A stretch of 34,343 bases of DNA, taken from assembly GCA_016190375.1 (NCBI GenBank), contig JACPQR010000203.1, positions 1 through 34,343 on the forward strand. Direction: 5' to 3'. This document shows positions 22,142-31,827 of the stretch, in pieces. Below the pieces are notes generated by a model. It was not told the origin of the DNA and did no database searches. It saw only the letters and a list, made by a program, of their open reading frames with translations. The position numbers and the translations under genes are program-made. Numbering within the stretch: the stretch's first letter is position 1; each line of letters begins with the position of its first letter. Source of the stretch: Deltaproteobacteria bacterium. GTDB taxonomy: Bacteria; Myxococcota_A; Polyangia; JACPQR01.

Positions 22142-24684
22142 CCGGCGCTGGGCCCGACGGCCTGGTGGATCCAGACCTTGCCGGCGTCGCCCGAGACCGT
22201 CACGCGATCGCCGGTCCGGATCCGCCGGGCCGCGCCGGCGACGTTGACGACCGCCGGGACGCCGTACTCTCGCGCGACGATCGCCGCGTGCGAGAGGGTG
22301 CCTCCCAGCTCGCAGACGACCGCCGACGCGACCAGGGACAGCGGCGCCCATCCGACGTCTGCGGAGCGGACCACGAGGACCTCCCCTTCCCTGAGTGACG
22401 CCGCGTCGGCCGGGTCGACGAGCACCCGCGCCGGTCCGGTCGCCGTTCCCGGGCTCGCCGGCAGCCCTTCGAGCGCGTCGCCCAGGTTGGCGACGATCTC
22501 CGCGGGCGGAGGCGCTCCGACGAACGTGCCGGGCGGATCGGGCAGGCTCCGGTCGCGCTCCCACTGGGCGCGCCGGGCGGCGATCCGCGGCTCGAGGTCC
22601 AGGGCCTCGCCGGCGCAGAATCCCCGCATCTCGTCGAGCGAGAGCATGAAGCCGTCGTCGGGGCCGCCGAGCCTCGAGCCGACCTCCAGCGCCACGGCGC
22701 GGACCATGCCCAGGACCTCCGTCACTCGCGCCCTCATCCTCTCTCGCTCGGCGGCGAACCGGGCGGCGCGCCCGGCGGCGGCCCGGACCATCGCGCCGCT
22801 CACGCGGCCGAGGCCCGCCTCGATGAGCGCCAGGGCCCGGGCGCGCTGGTCCACCGCCGCGCGTCCCTCCCCTCGCGCCCGAAGATGCGCCGCGAGCGCG
22901 GCGAAGATCACCCTCGGATCCTCGCGCCAGCGCGGCGTCATGAGCTCCGCCTCCCGGACCGCCCTGTAGCCGAACGTGTCGAGGAAGCGCTCGAGCTGGG
23001 CGCGAACCGGGCTCGAGGCCGGGAGGTCCGCCAGCCCGAGGCGATCGGCGCCCGCCCCGAGGATGAGGTCCCGTGCGGCCGGATCTCGCCGCGCGAGATC
23101 GGCGATCCTCGCGAGCTCGCGGCCCGGCGCCGCGCTCTCGACCTCGAGGCTCCCCGACAGGAGGTCGAGCTCGAGTCGCCGTGCCTCCAGCGGCAAGAGC
23201 CGCTCGAGCAGGTGGCGCAGGACGAGGAAGCTCGACAGGAAGTTCGACGCGCACGTCAGCATCAAGGAGCCGGTGCGGTCGAGGAGCGCCCCGAGCTCGT
23301 CCAGGACCTTCGCCAGCTCGGGACCCGAGAGCGCCCCGAGATCCCGGGCCGCGAAGCGTCGCCGCGCCCCGGCGAAGTCCCTCGCGAAGCGCGACACGCG
23401 CGCGCTCAGCCCGAGGTTCGAGGCCACCAGCCGTCCGGCGGTGACGGGCAAGCGGAGGAGAAAGCCTCCCGAGCCGAGCCTGGGCACGTCCGCCTCGAGC
23501 TGCGCGAGCCCGCCTCCTCCCCCCAGCGCGAGGAGCGTACGCGGATCGAGGCCCGGCACCTGCGATGCGATCGCCATGAACTCGGTGAGGTTGAGGTAGA
23601 TGCGCCCGCGGAAGTTGCCGACCAGCGTCGCGCCGTGGGGCACCTGGCAGCCGAGCGCCCCGAACGCTCGCCGGAACCCGAGGTCGCTGAACGCCGACAG
23701 GATCGACCAGGTCAGGGGGCTCGCGACGCCCGGAAGGGCCTCGCCCACGTTCACGTTCGACCACACGGTCCGGGGGCCGCCTCGCCGGCCATTGCCCGGC
23801 AGCGCCGTGATGGGTCGCGCCTGGAGCACCCAGATCCGCCCGTCCGCGATCGCCCACTCGACGTCTTGCGGTGCACCGAGGAGGCCCTCGATCCTCGCCG
23901 CGAGCGCCGCGATCGCTCGGACCTGCTCGTCGTCCAGACACGGGTCGAGCCCGCGGTCGTCCGTGGCGACCTCGGCCAGCCCTCCGGGAACGGCCACCAC
24001 CATCGATCGTTTCTCTCCGATCGACCGGCGCAGGATCGAACCGGATGGGTCCACGGCGAAGCTGTCCGGCGAGATCGCGCCCGAAGCCACGCTCGATCCC
24101 AGACCCCAGGAGGCGTTGATCACGGTCTGGCGCGCGCCGGAGAGCGGGTCGCGCGTGAACGCGATCCCCGAGACCTCCGCTCGCACCATCCGCTGCACCA
24201 CGACGCCGATCCCCGCGTCCTGCCAGCTCACGCCCATCTGGGACAGGTAATGGACCGCGCGCTCGGTCAAGAGCGATGCCCAGCACGACCGAACCGCGTC
24301 GAGCACGGCGGGCAGGCCCTCGACGTTGAGGAACGAGTCCTGCAGCCCCGCTCCCGAGAGGCTCGCCAGGTCCTCGCGGGTCGAGCTCGATCGGACCGCC
24401 ACGGCACCGGGTCCGAGCGCCTCACACTCCTCCTGGATCCGTCGAACGAGCTCGCCGGGCAGGGCGTCCTCGAGCATCGCACGTCGAGCGGCCTCGAGCT
24501 CCCTCGTGGTTCCAGCGGCGGCGGACGGCTCGCGCTTGCGCACGGCGAATCCGGGCGGGACGTCGAGCCCCGCGCCCACGAGGAGCCCCAGCGTGCTCGC
24601 CTTCGAGCCGAACTCGACGGCGTCGATCGTGGGCCCCAGAAGGACGACGTCCGGAGCTCGCGAGCTGGTGCGGGCCTTCGACAA
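22138..24684 (-). CDS. PEP/pyruvate-binding dikinase-like protein (rifampicin phosphotransferase/PEP synthase type)
   Basis: A protein of about 848 residues with the three-part order of the rifampicin phosphotransferase and PEP synthase families. The N-terminal ATP-grasp domain (about 1-310) shows FGSKASTLGLLVGAGLDVPPGFAV, VAVRSSSTREDL, GLQDSFLNV, GIAFTRDPLSG and VEWAIADGRIWVLQARPI. A long helical middle domain (about 320-690) occupies the place of the substrate-binding domain of rifampicin phosphotransferase. The C-terminal swivelling domain carries the phospho-histidine in GGTLSHAAIVAREYGVPAVV (His near 799). The reaction would use ATP to make a phospho-His, then pass phosphate to an unknown acceptor. 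Antibiotic inactivation is possible but not shown. TTG 24684 is the likeliest start; the frame runs on upstream only as purF antisense. Confidence 0.88.
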   Translation of the reverse strand: MSKARTSSRAPDVVLLGPTIDAVEFGSKASTLGLLVGAGLDVPPGFAVRKREPSAAAGTTRELEAARRAMLEDALPGELVRRIQEECEALGPGAVAVRSSSTREDLASLSGAGLQDSFLNVEGLPAVLDAVRSCWASLLTERAVHYLSQMGVSWQDAGIGVVVQRMVRAEVSGIAFTRDPLSGARQTVINASWGLGSSVASGAISPDSFAVDPSGSILRRSIGEKRSMVVAVPGGLAEVATDDRGLDPCLDDEQVRAIAALAARIEGLLGAPQDVEWAIADGRIWVLQARPITALPGNGRRGGPRTVWSNVNVGEALPGVASPLTWSILSAFSDLGFRRAFGALGCQVPHGATLVGNFRGRIYLNLTEFMAIASQVPGLDPRTLLALGGGGGLAQLEADVPRLGSGGFLLRLPVTAGRLVASNLGLSARVSRFARDFAGARRRFAARDLGALSGPELAKVLDELGALLDRTGSLMLTCASNFLSSFLVLRHLLERLLPLEARRLELDLLSGSLEVESAAPGRELARIADLARRDPAARDLILGAGADRLGLADLPASSPVRAQLERFLDTFGYRAVREAELMTPRWREDPRVIFAALAAHLRARGEGRAAVDQRARALALIEAGLGRVSGAMVRAAAGRAARFAAERERMRARVTEVLGMVRAVALEVGSRLGGPDDGFMLSLDEMRGFCAGEALDLEPRIAARRAQWERDRSLPDPPGTFVGAPPPAEIVANLGDALEGLPASPGTATGPARVLVDPADAASLREGEVLVVRSADVGWAPLSLVASAVVCELGGTLSHAAIVAREYGVPAVVNVAGAARRIRTGDRVTVSGDAGKVWIHQAVGPSAG

Positions 24685-24695
24685 GCGCGGATGTG

Positions 24696-24702
24696 GTACT
24701 AC
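24696..24702. promoter_or_regulatory. Shared divergent -10-like sequence between the dikinase-like gene and purF
   Basis: GTACTAC on the plus strand reads as TACTAC for purF (18 bases before ATG 24721). On the minus strand it reads as TAGTAC for the dikinase-like gene (11 bases before TTG 24684). Only 36 bases separate the two start codons, so the two promoters must overlap each other and the opposite coding sequence. The hexamers are weak matches, so this is tentative. Confidence 0.3.
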
Positions 24703-24720
24703 AACGCTCCCGGCAGGGCC

Positions 24721-26094
24721 ATGTGCGGCGTATTCGGAATCGTCGGTCACCCCGAGGCAGCGAACCTCACGTACCTCGGCCTTCACGCCTTGCAGCACCG
24801 CGGCCAGGAGAGCGCGGGAATCGTCACCTGCGACGGGGCGAGGCTCCACCAGCACCGCGCGATGGGGCTCGTCCACGACAGCTTCACGCCCGAGGCGCTC
24901 GGCCGCCTGCAAGGCAGGCTCGCGATAGGCCACGTCCGCTACTCGACCGCGGGAACCTCCGAGCTCAGAAACGCCCAGCCCCTGGCCGTCGCGACCTCCG
25001 CCGGCCCGGTCGGCGTCGCGCACAACGGCAACCTGACCAATGCCCAGGAGCTGCGCGCCCACCTCGAGAGCACGGGCTCGATCTTCCAGACCGACAGCGA
25101 CACGGAGGTCATCGTCCACCTGATCGCCAGGTCGACCGCGCAGGATCTGCCGGACAGGATCGCGGGTGCGCTGCGGCAGGTCCGCGGGGCCTACTCGCTC
25201 CTCTTCCTGACGAAGAGCGCCGTGATCGCCGTCAGGGATCCGCACGGGGTCCGGCCGCTCTGCGTGGGGCGGCTGCCCGACGGAGCGACCGTGGTCGCCT
25301 CCGAGCCCACCGCGTTCGACCTGATCGGCGCCGACCACGAGCGCGATCTCGCGCCCGGCGAGATGCTCGTCCTCGGCGACGGCGAGGAGCGCCGCTCCCT
25401 GGCGCCGTTCCCCGCGGCGCCCGAGAAGCTCTGCGTCTTCGAGTACGTCTACTTCGCCCGGCCCGACAGCACGATCGCGGGAAGGAACGTCTACGCGGCT
25501 CGCCGCGAGCTCGGGCGACAGCTCGCCCGCGAGCACCCCGCGAGGGCCGGCGTCGTCGTCCCCGTCCCGGACTCGGGCGTCCCGGCGGCGATGGGAGTGG
25601 CCGAGGTGCTCGGGGCGCCGTTCGAGCTCGGGCTGATCCGCAGCCACTACGTCGGCCGCACCTTCATCGAGCCGCAGCAATCGATCCGCCACTTCGGCGT
25701 CAAGCTCAAGCTCGCCCCGGTGCGAGACGTGCTCGCCGGCAAGGACGTCGTGGTCGTCGACGACTCGATCGTGAGAGGAACTACCAGCCGGAAGATCGTC
25801 AAGATGATCCGCGACGTCGGCGCGAGCAGCGTCCACGTCCGCATCAGCTCGCCGCCGACCAGGTGGCCCTGCTTCTACGGCATCGACACGCCCACGCGCC
25901 GGGAGCTGATCGCAGCGAGCCATTCCCTCGACGAGATCGCGCGCTACCTGACCTGCGACTCGCTCGGCTACCTCTCGCTCGAGGGCATGCTGAAGGCGGT
26001 TGGAGCGAGCGCGCGCGGCCACTGCCACGCCTGCTTCAGCGGCGAATACCCCATCGACTTCGTGATGCAGGCCGAAGAAGGCGGCGAAGGTTGA
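24721..26094 (+). CDS. purF: Amidophosphoribosyltransferase
   Basis: PurF catalyses the first committed step of purine synthesis: PRPP plus glutamine to 5-phosphoribosylamine. The protein has 457 residues. The start is fixed because the N-terminal nucleophile must be Cys2 (MCGVFGIVGH); there is no propeptide, unlike the Bacillus enzyme. Glutaminase motifs include LQHRGQESAG, RYSTAG and HNGNLTN. The PRPP loop is VVVVDDSIVRGTT (about residues 342-354). Four cysteines at 238 (KLCVFEYVYFARPDS), 384 (PCFYGID), 435 and 438 (HCHACFSG) match the ligands of the [4Fe-4S] cluster in Bacillus-type PurF, so this is the iron-sulfur, oxygen-sensitive form. A longer open frame upstream to 22885 is antisense to the dikinase-like gene. 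A hairpin lies between it and prfB. Confidence 0.97.
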   Translation: MCGVFGIVGHPEAANLTYLGLHALQHRGQESAGIVTCDGARLHQHRAMGLVHDSFTPEALGRLQGRLAIGHVRYSTAGTSELRNAQPLAVATSAGPVGVAHNGNLTNAQELRAHLESTGSIFQTDSDTEVIVHLIARSTAQDLPDRIAGALRQVRGAYSLLFLTKSAVIAVRDPHGVRPLCVGRLPDGATVVASEPTAFDLIGADHERDLAPGEMLVLGDGEERRSLAPFPAAPEKLCVFEYVYFARPDSTIAGRNVYAARRELGRQLAREHPARAGVVVPVPDSGVPAAMGVAEVLGAPFELGLIRSHYVGRTFIEPQQSIRHFGVKLKLAPVRDVLAGKDVVVVDDSIVRGTTSRKIVKMIRDVGASSVHVRISSPPTRWPCFYGIDTPTRRELIAASHSLDEIARYLTCDSLGYLSLEGMLKAVGASARGHCHACFSGEYPIDFVMQAEEGGEG

Positions 26095-26103
26095 CACCCC
26101 GCT

Positions 26104-26126
26104 CCCGGGCGGGTAAACCGCCTGGG
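26104..26126 (+). terminator. Hairpin between purF and prfB
   Basis: CCCGGGCGG (26104-26112) pairs with CCGCCTGGG (26118-26126), with one G-T wobble and a five-base loop GTAAA. It begins 9 bases after the purF stop and ends 8 bases before the prfB ATG. There is no run of T's, so it may act as a weak terminator or mask the prfB ribosome binding site, since the right arm covers the region where one would lie. Confidence 0.45.
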
Positions 26127-26134
26127 AAACGCGC

Positions 26135-27266
26135 ATGGAGTTCTCCGAGATCCGCGACCGCACCCAGAAGCTCGAGCGCCGAATCGAGGCGCTAAGGGGG
26201 CATCTTTGACCTCGAGAGCGTGCAGGCCAGGATCGAGGAGCTGAACAAGAAGGCGGCCGAGCCGACCTTCTGGGACGACCCGCAGTCTGCACAGAAGGTC
26301 CTCAAGGAGCGCGCCGACCTCGAGGGGAGCGTCGACCGCTGGAAGAAGCTCGCCGGCCAGACCGCCGAGGCTCGTGACTTCCTCGCCCTCGCCGAGGAGG
26401 AAGGCGACCTCGAGGCCGGGGCGAGCGTCGTGACCCAGCTCGAGGCCGTCGAAGAGGACCTCTCGCGGATGGAGATCGATCGGCTGCTCTCCGGCGCGGA
26501 CGATCGCTCGAACGCGTTCGTCAGCGTCAGCCCCGGCGCCGGCGGGACCGAGTCGCAGGACTGGGCCGAGATGCTGCTTCGCATGTACTTGCGCTACTGC
26601 GAGTCCCGCCGCTTCAAGATCGAGGTCGTCGACTACCAGCCGGGCGACGAGGCGGGAATCAAGGGGGTCACCTTCTTCGTGCAGGGCGAGCTCGCGTACG
26701 GGTACCTGAAAGCCGAGGCCGGTGTGCATCGTCTCGTCCGGATCAGCCCCTTCGACGCCGCGGGCCGCAGGCATACCTCGTTCGCGGCCGTCTTCGTGAC
26801 GCCCGAGATCGACGACACCGTCGTGGTCGACATCCGCGACGAGGACCTGCAGGTCGACACGTTCCGCTCCGGCGGCAAGGGCGGGCAGCACGTCAACAAG
26901 ACGGAGAGCGCGGTGCGCATCACGCACCTTCCGACCGGGATCGTGGTCGGCTGCCAGAGCGAGCGCTCGCAGCACAAGAACAAGTCCACGGCCATGAAGA
27001 TGCTGCGCAGCAAGCTCTACGAGCGCGAGGTCGCGATCCGGGAGAAGCGCTTCGAGGAGCAGTACAGCTCCCAGAAGAAGGACATCGCCTGGGGCAACCA
27101 GATCCGCTCGTACGTCCTCGCCCCTTACCGCCTGGTGAAGGACCACCGGACCGACGTCGAGACCGGCAACGTGGACGCCGTCCTGGACGGCTCGCTCGAC
27201 CAGTTCGTCTTTCCAGCGCTCATGCAATTCGCGGCGGAAAAACGAAAAAGGGGCGCGGCCTCGTGA
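26135..27266 (+). CDS. prfB: Peptide chain release factor 2, expressed by programmed +1 frameshift
   Basis: RF2 reads UGA and UAA stop codons and releases the finished chain. The coding sequence is 26135-26206 joined to 26208-27266 (376 residues, E. coli RF2 has 365). The first 24 codons (MEFSEIRDRTQKLERRIEALRGHL) end at an in-frame TGA at 26207-26209, and reading continues in the +1 frame with DLESVQARIEEL. The codon-recognition tripeptide SPF is at residues 204-206 and the catalytic GGQ at 249-251 in GGKGGQHVNKTESAVR, both one residue from the E. coli positions. A gene caller would start at GTG 26220 and miss the N-terminus. Reading through the UGA by slippage when RF2 is scarce gives autoregulation, as known for the family. 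Confidence 0.97.
26195..26210 (+). promoter_or_regulatory. prfB: prfB programmed +1 frameshift site
   Basis: The internal Shine-Dalgarno-like AGGGGG (26195-26200), three bases (CAT), the slippery CTT (26204-26206) and the UGA stop followed by C (26207-26210) match the E. coli prfB signal except for two bases (A for T in the CTT/CTA codon before AGG, and C for T in CAT/TAT). All elements needed for slippage of the CUU-decoding tRNA are present. Confidence 0.97.
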
Positions 27267-27480
27267 GGCTTGGAATACCCACAACGCGCTGCGTCTCGGA
27301 GTGTGGAACGGCCAGCCGACGAGCCGTGTCACCTATGCCCCACCCGGGTGCGCCGCCCGGGTGTTTCGCAGTATTAGCTCGTGATTTCAGATACGTACAG
27401 AGCGTTGTTCCGTGCAACGGACTTCCGGGCGACGGAAGACCCGATTGACGCGGTCGAACTCACCAACATGTGGAAAACCT
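27267..27480 (+). other. prfB-lysS intergenic region
   Basis: About 210 bases without a supported gene. It contains the terminator-like hairpin at 27341-27366, then a relatively AT-rich patch (27370-27395), two small adjacent hairpins (TCCGT/ACGGA near 27411-27423 and CTTCCG/CGGAAG at 27422-27438), and TTGACG at 27446-27451 without a matching -10. The lysS leader therefore probably starts between 27395 and 27470. Confidence 0.5.
27341..27366 (+). terminator. Probable intrinsic terminator after prfB
   Basis: CACCCGGG (27341-27348) pairs perfectly with CCCGGGTG (27356-27363), a seven-base loop between them, followed by TTT. The stem is strong and GC-rich but the T-run is short. It is placed 75 bases after the prfB stop and before lysS. 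Confidence 0.6.

Positions 27481-27488
<8 letters not shown>
27469..27488. promoter_or_regulatory. Two DnaA-box-like nonamers at the lysS start
   Basis: TGTGGAAAA (27469-27477) and TGTGGACAA (27480-27488) are direct repeats two bases apart. Each differs at one position from the reverse complement of the DnaA box TTATCCACA. They span the lysS GTG. In a genome this GC-rich such a tight pair is noticeable, but no dnaA, dnaN or AT-rich unwinding region is near, so this is not called an origin. DnaA control of lysS or chance are the alternatives. Confidence 0.35.
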
Positions 27489-28998
<1,510 letters not shown>

Positions 28999-28999
28999 C

Positions 29000-30721
29000 G
29001 TGACCGCCGGCGTCTTCGTCCTCGTCGTCCTCGGGGTCCTCGTCGGAGGTCTGATCGCCCACGTCCTCGTCGATTTCGGCGTCTGGGCGATCGTGCTGAG
29101 GGCGTTCGGGCCGGCGTTCGAGCGCGGGGCCGCCGCCACCACCGTCGCGATCCGGCACCTGAAGGGCAAGAAGAGCGGCGTCCTGGCGTTCTTCGTCCTC
29201 TTGTCGACGCTCGGGGTCTCGGTCTCGAGCTGCATGCTGAGCTCGGTGATCTCGATCATGGGAGGCTTCGGCGACGACCTGAGGAGCAAGATCATCGGAA
29301 ACAACGCACACATCGTGGTCGACCGGCCCGCGGGCACGATCGAGGACGGGATGACCGTAGCGAGGAGGATCCGCCGGATCGACGGCGTCGTGGGCGCGAT
29401 GGCGTACGCCTCCGGCGAGGTGATGATCTCGAGCCAGACGAACCTGTCCGGCGTGCTCCTCAAGGGGATCGACACGCGCAACGTCCGCAAGGTGCTCGAC
29501 CTGCCGCGGCACCTCGAGGAGGGCAAGCTCCGCTACCTCGACCACCCCGAGGAGCTACTCCGGGTCGAGAGCGACTTCGACGAGTTCGAGCGGACCGCCG
29601 GCAGGCTCCTGCCGCTGGCCGGCGAGGGAGGGTCGCGGGACGAGTACCGGCCGCCATCGCTCGAGGAGGAGCCACCGAGCGATCTCGCCCAGCGGCTGCC
29701 GGACGCCGCCGGCCTTCGGCCGCCTGTCGCGCGTGCGGGTCCTTCGGGCGTGGACGCTGGCGCGGCCGGGACGGTGGCCCAGATCGGGCGCGGGCCGGAC
29801 GCCGACGCCTCCGCCCGCGGACTGGGCGCGAGCGGTCGCGCGGCCCCGCAGCTCGGCGAGCCGGGGCGCGACCAGCCGCCCGAGGAGCCCGAGGAGCCCG
29901 ATCCCTTCCTCGAGCCAATCCGGGACGAGGTCCTTCCCGGTGTGATCATCGGCCGCGAGCTCGCGCGCAATCTCCGGCTCCACGTCGCCGACGAGGTCAA
30001 CATCGTCTCTCCGCTCGGTGACCTGGGGCCGACGGGTCCGGTCCCGAAGAGCCGCCCCTTCCGGGTCGCGGGAGTGTTCTACACGGGGATGTACGAGTTC
30101 GACTCCAAGTACGGCTACGTCACGATCCCGGTGGCCCAGAGCTTCCTCAACATGGGAAACCGAGTGACCGGAGTCGAGGCGCGGGTGCGCGACGTGGAGC
30201 GCGCCGAGGTCCAGGCGCGGGCCATCCGCAGGGTCGTCGATCGGCGCTACCGCGTCCGCGACTGGAAGGAGCTCAACCGGAGCCTGTTCACGGCGCTGGC
30301 GCTCGAGAAGATCGCGATGTTCGTGGCGCTCTCGGTCGCGACGATCATCGCGGCATTCTCGATCATCTCGACCTTGCTCCTGATGGTGATCGAGCGCGGC
30401 AAGGAGATCGCGATCCTGAAGTCGATCGGGACGACCGACCGCGGGATCCTCAACATCTTCATGCTCGAGGGCCTGCTCATCGGTCTCGTGGGCTCGGGCG
30501 CGGGGATACTGCTCGGCGCGGTCACGTGCCTGGTCATCAAGTACCAGGGTGTGCGCCTCGATCCAGAGGTCTACTACATCGACCAGCTCCCGGTTCACAT
30601 GAGCCTCGGCGAGTTCGGTCTCGTCGGGCTCGCCGCGGTCGGCATCAGCCTCGTGGCGACCCTCTACCCGTCCTGGGCGGCCAGCCAGCTCAGGCCCGTG
30701 GACGGCCTGCGGCAGGACTAG
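29000..30721 (+). CDS. LolC/LolE-type lipoprotein-releasing permease with enlarged periplasmic region
   Basis: A MacB/LolE-type permease (FtsX family) of 573 residues, expected to work with the LolD-like ATPase next to it to extract lipoproteins from the inner membrane. An extra membrane segment occupies about residues 4-33, before the normal LolC start (TVAIRHLKGKKSGVLAFFVLLSTLGVSVSSCML). The periplasmic domain carries LLKGIDTRNVRKVLDLP and VIIGRELARNLRLHVADEVNIVSPLG, split by a Pro/Gly/Glu-rich stretch of roughly 110 residues (about 205-315). Three C-terminal membrane helices follow, with TLLLMVIERGKEIAILKSIGTT (FtsX signature) and the ending YPSWAASQLRPVDGLR. GTG 29000 comes one base after the lysS stop, with GAGGAG 4 bases ahead. 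Typical LolC/E are near 400 residues. Confidence 0.92.
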   Translation: MTAGVFVLVVLGVLVGGLIAHVLVDFGVWAIVLRAFGPAFERGAAATTVAIRHLKGKKSGVLAFFVLLSTLGVSVSSCMLSSVISIMGGFGDDLRSKIIGNNAHIVVDRPAGTIEDGMTVARRIRRIDGVVGAMAYASGEVMISSQTNLSGVLLKGIDTRNVRKVLDLPRHLEEGKLRYLDHPEELLRVESDFDEFERTAGRLLPLAGEGGSRDEYRPPSLEEEPPSDLAQRLPDAAGLRPPVARAGPSGVDAGAAGTVAQIGRGPDADASARGLGASGRAAPQLGEPGRDQPPEEPEEPDPFLEPIRDEVLPGVIIGRELARNLRLHVADEVNIVSPLGDLGPTGPVPKSRPFRVAGVFYTGMYEFDSKYGYVTIPVAQSFLNMGNRVTGVEARVRDVERAEVQARAIRRVVDRRYRVRDWKELNRSLFTALALEKIAMFVALSVATIIAAFSIISTLLLMVIERGKEIAILKSIGTTDRGILNIFMLEGLLIGLVGSGAGILLGAVTCLVIKYQGVRLDPEVYYIDQLPVHMSLGEFGLVGLAAVGISLVATLYPSWAASQLRPVDGLRQD

Positions 30722-30727
30722 CGTGCG

Positions 30728-31735
30728 ATGACCTGCGAGATCTGCGGACGCGAGGCGCCGACCGGACATGTCGCGCTCCACCAGAACGTGGGCGTGATCG
30801 TCCTTCGCTTTCATAGCAAGGTGGAGGGCCGCCTCTGCCGCGACTGCGCGAGCCGGACGTTCTGGCGGACCACGCTCGTCAACCTCTTCTTCGGATGGTG
30901 GGGCGTGATCTCGTTCTTCTTCACGCTGGTCGCCATCCCGATGAACGTCTCGCAGTACCTCGGCTACCTGCGCAACGGTCAGAGCTCGTCGCTTCCCACC
31001 CCGCCGCTCGGGCTCGGCGCGGCGAGATCGAAGCCGATCCGCGTCGAAGGGCTCAAGAAGCACTTCATCCACATGGGGAAGAAGCTCGAGGTGCTTCGCG
31101 GGATCGATCTCACGATCACACCGGGCGAGATGCTCTCGATCATCGGGCCCTCGGGCGCGGGCAAGAGCACGTTCCTGCACGTCCTGGGCACCCTCGACCT
31201 GCCGAGCGCCGGGCGGATTTGCTTCGGCGACGAGGACGTCGTCCGGATGCCTCCGCACCGCCTCTCGACCTTCCGGGGCGGCTCGATCGGCTTCGTCTTC
31301 CAGTTCCACCACCTGCTCCCCGAGTTCAACGCGCTCGAGAACACGATGATGCCGGGCCTGATCCAGAACATCCCCAGGGAGGAGATGGCGAAGCGGGCCC
31401 GCGAGATCCTCGCGGCGGTCGGCCTCGCGGACCGCTTGACCCACCGCCCGGGCGAGCTGTCTGGAGGCGAGCAGCAGCGCGTCGCCCTGGCGCGGGCGCT
31501 CGTCATGAACCCCGTGCTGCTCCTCGCCGACGAGCCGACGGGCAACCTCGATTCGCAGACGAGCGACGCGATCCACAACCTCTTCTTCGAGCTCAACCGC
31601 ACGCGCGGGACGACCATGGTCGTCGTGACCCACAACGCCGTCCTCGCCCGGCGGATGCCCCGGATCCTCAGGATGCGCGACGGGCTGATCGAGAGGGAGA
31701 TCAAGCCGAACGCCGAGACGGACCTCTGGGCCTGA
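30728..31735 (+). CDS. Zinc-ribbon/transmembrane domain fused to LolD-like ABC ATPase
   Basis: A protein of 335 residues. Residues 1-42 form a zinc-ribbon with Cys3-x2-Cys6 and Cys37-x2-Cys40 (CEICGREAPTGHV, GRLCRDCASR). A hydrophobic hairpin (about 47-80: LVNLFFGWWGVISFFFTLVAIP) follows; this pair resembles small stand-alone membrane proteins. From about residue 100 a full LolD-type ATPase follows: IRVEGLKKHF, Walker A GPSGAGKST (about 140-149), Q-loop VFQFHHLLPEFNALEN, signature LSGGEQQR (244-251), Walker B LLLADEPTGNLDSQTSD and switch VVTHN. No in-frame ATG, GTG or TTG occurs between the two parts before Met in HMGKK, inside the ATPase, so separate translation is unlikely. ATG 30728 lies 6 bases after the permease stop. 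It probably energises lipoprotein release with that permease. Confidence 0.9.
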   Translation: MTCEICGREAPTGHVALHQNVGVIVLRFHSKVEGRLCRDCASRTFWRTTLVNLFFGWWGVISFFFTLVAIPMNVSQYLGYLRNGQSSSLPTPPLGLGAARSKPIRVEGLKKHFIHMGKKLEVLRGIDLTITPGEMLSIIGPSGAGKSTFLHVLGTLDLPSAGRICFGDEDVVRMPPHRLSTFRGGSIGFVFQFHHLLPEFNALENTMMPGLIQNIPREEMAKRAREILAAVGLADRLTHRPGELSGGEQQRVALARALVMNPVLLLADEPTGNLDSQTSDAIHNLFFELNRTRGTTMVVVTHNAVLARRMPRILRMRDGLIEREIKPNAETDLWA

Positions 31736-31776
31736 AATAATCAGCGGAGCCTGCACGTACCTCCGTCGCGGCAGCA

Positions 31777-31805
31777 TTGACGCCCCGGGACCAGCGAGCT
31801 AGAAG
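31777..31805 (+). promoter_or_regulatory. Sigma-70-like promoter of bamA
   Basis: TTGACG (31777-31782) and TAGAAG (31800-31805) are spaced by exactly 17 bases. Transcription would start near 31812, leaving about 16 bases before GTG 31828. This would let bamA be expressed apart from the lolCD-like genes upstream. The TTG of the -35 also opens the bamA frame, which argues against using it as start codon. Confidence 0.55.
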
Positions 31806-31827
31806 CAAACCCTTTCCTGGCCGCAAC

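Noticed and set aside
22885..24720. Long plus-strand extension of the purF frame (over 600 codons)
   Set aside because: It is antisense to the dikinase-like gene and Arg/Glu-rich. PurF must begin with Met-Cys at 24721.
27267..27480. T-box or other riboswitch before lysS, or a tRNA
   Set aside because: Only short hairpins are visible. No T-box sequence, no cloverleaf and no CCA-end pattern could be identified by eye.
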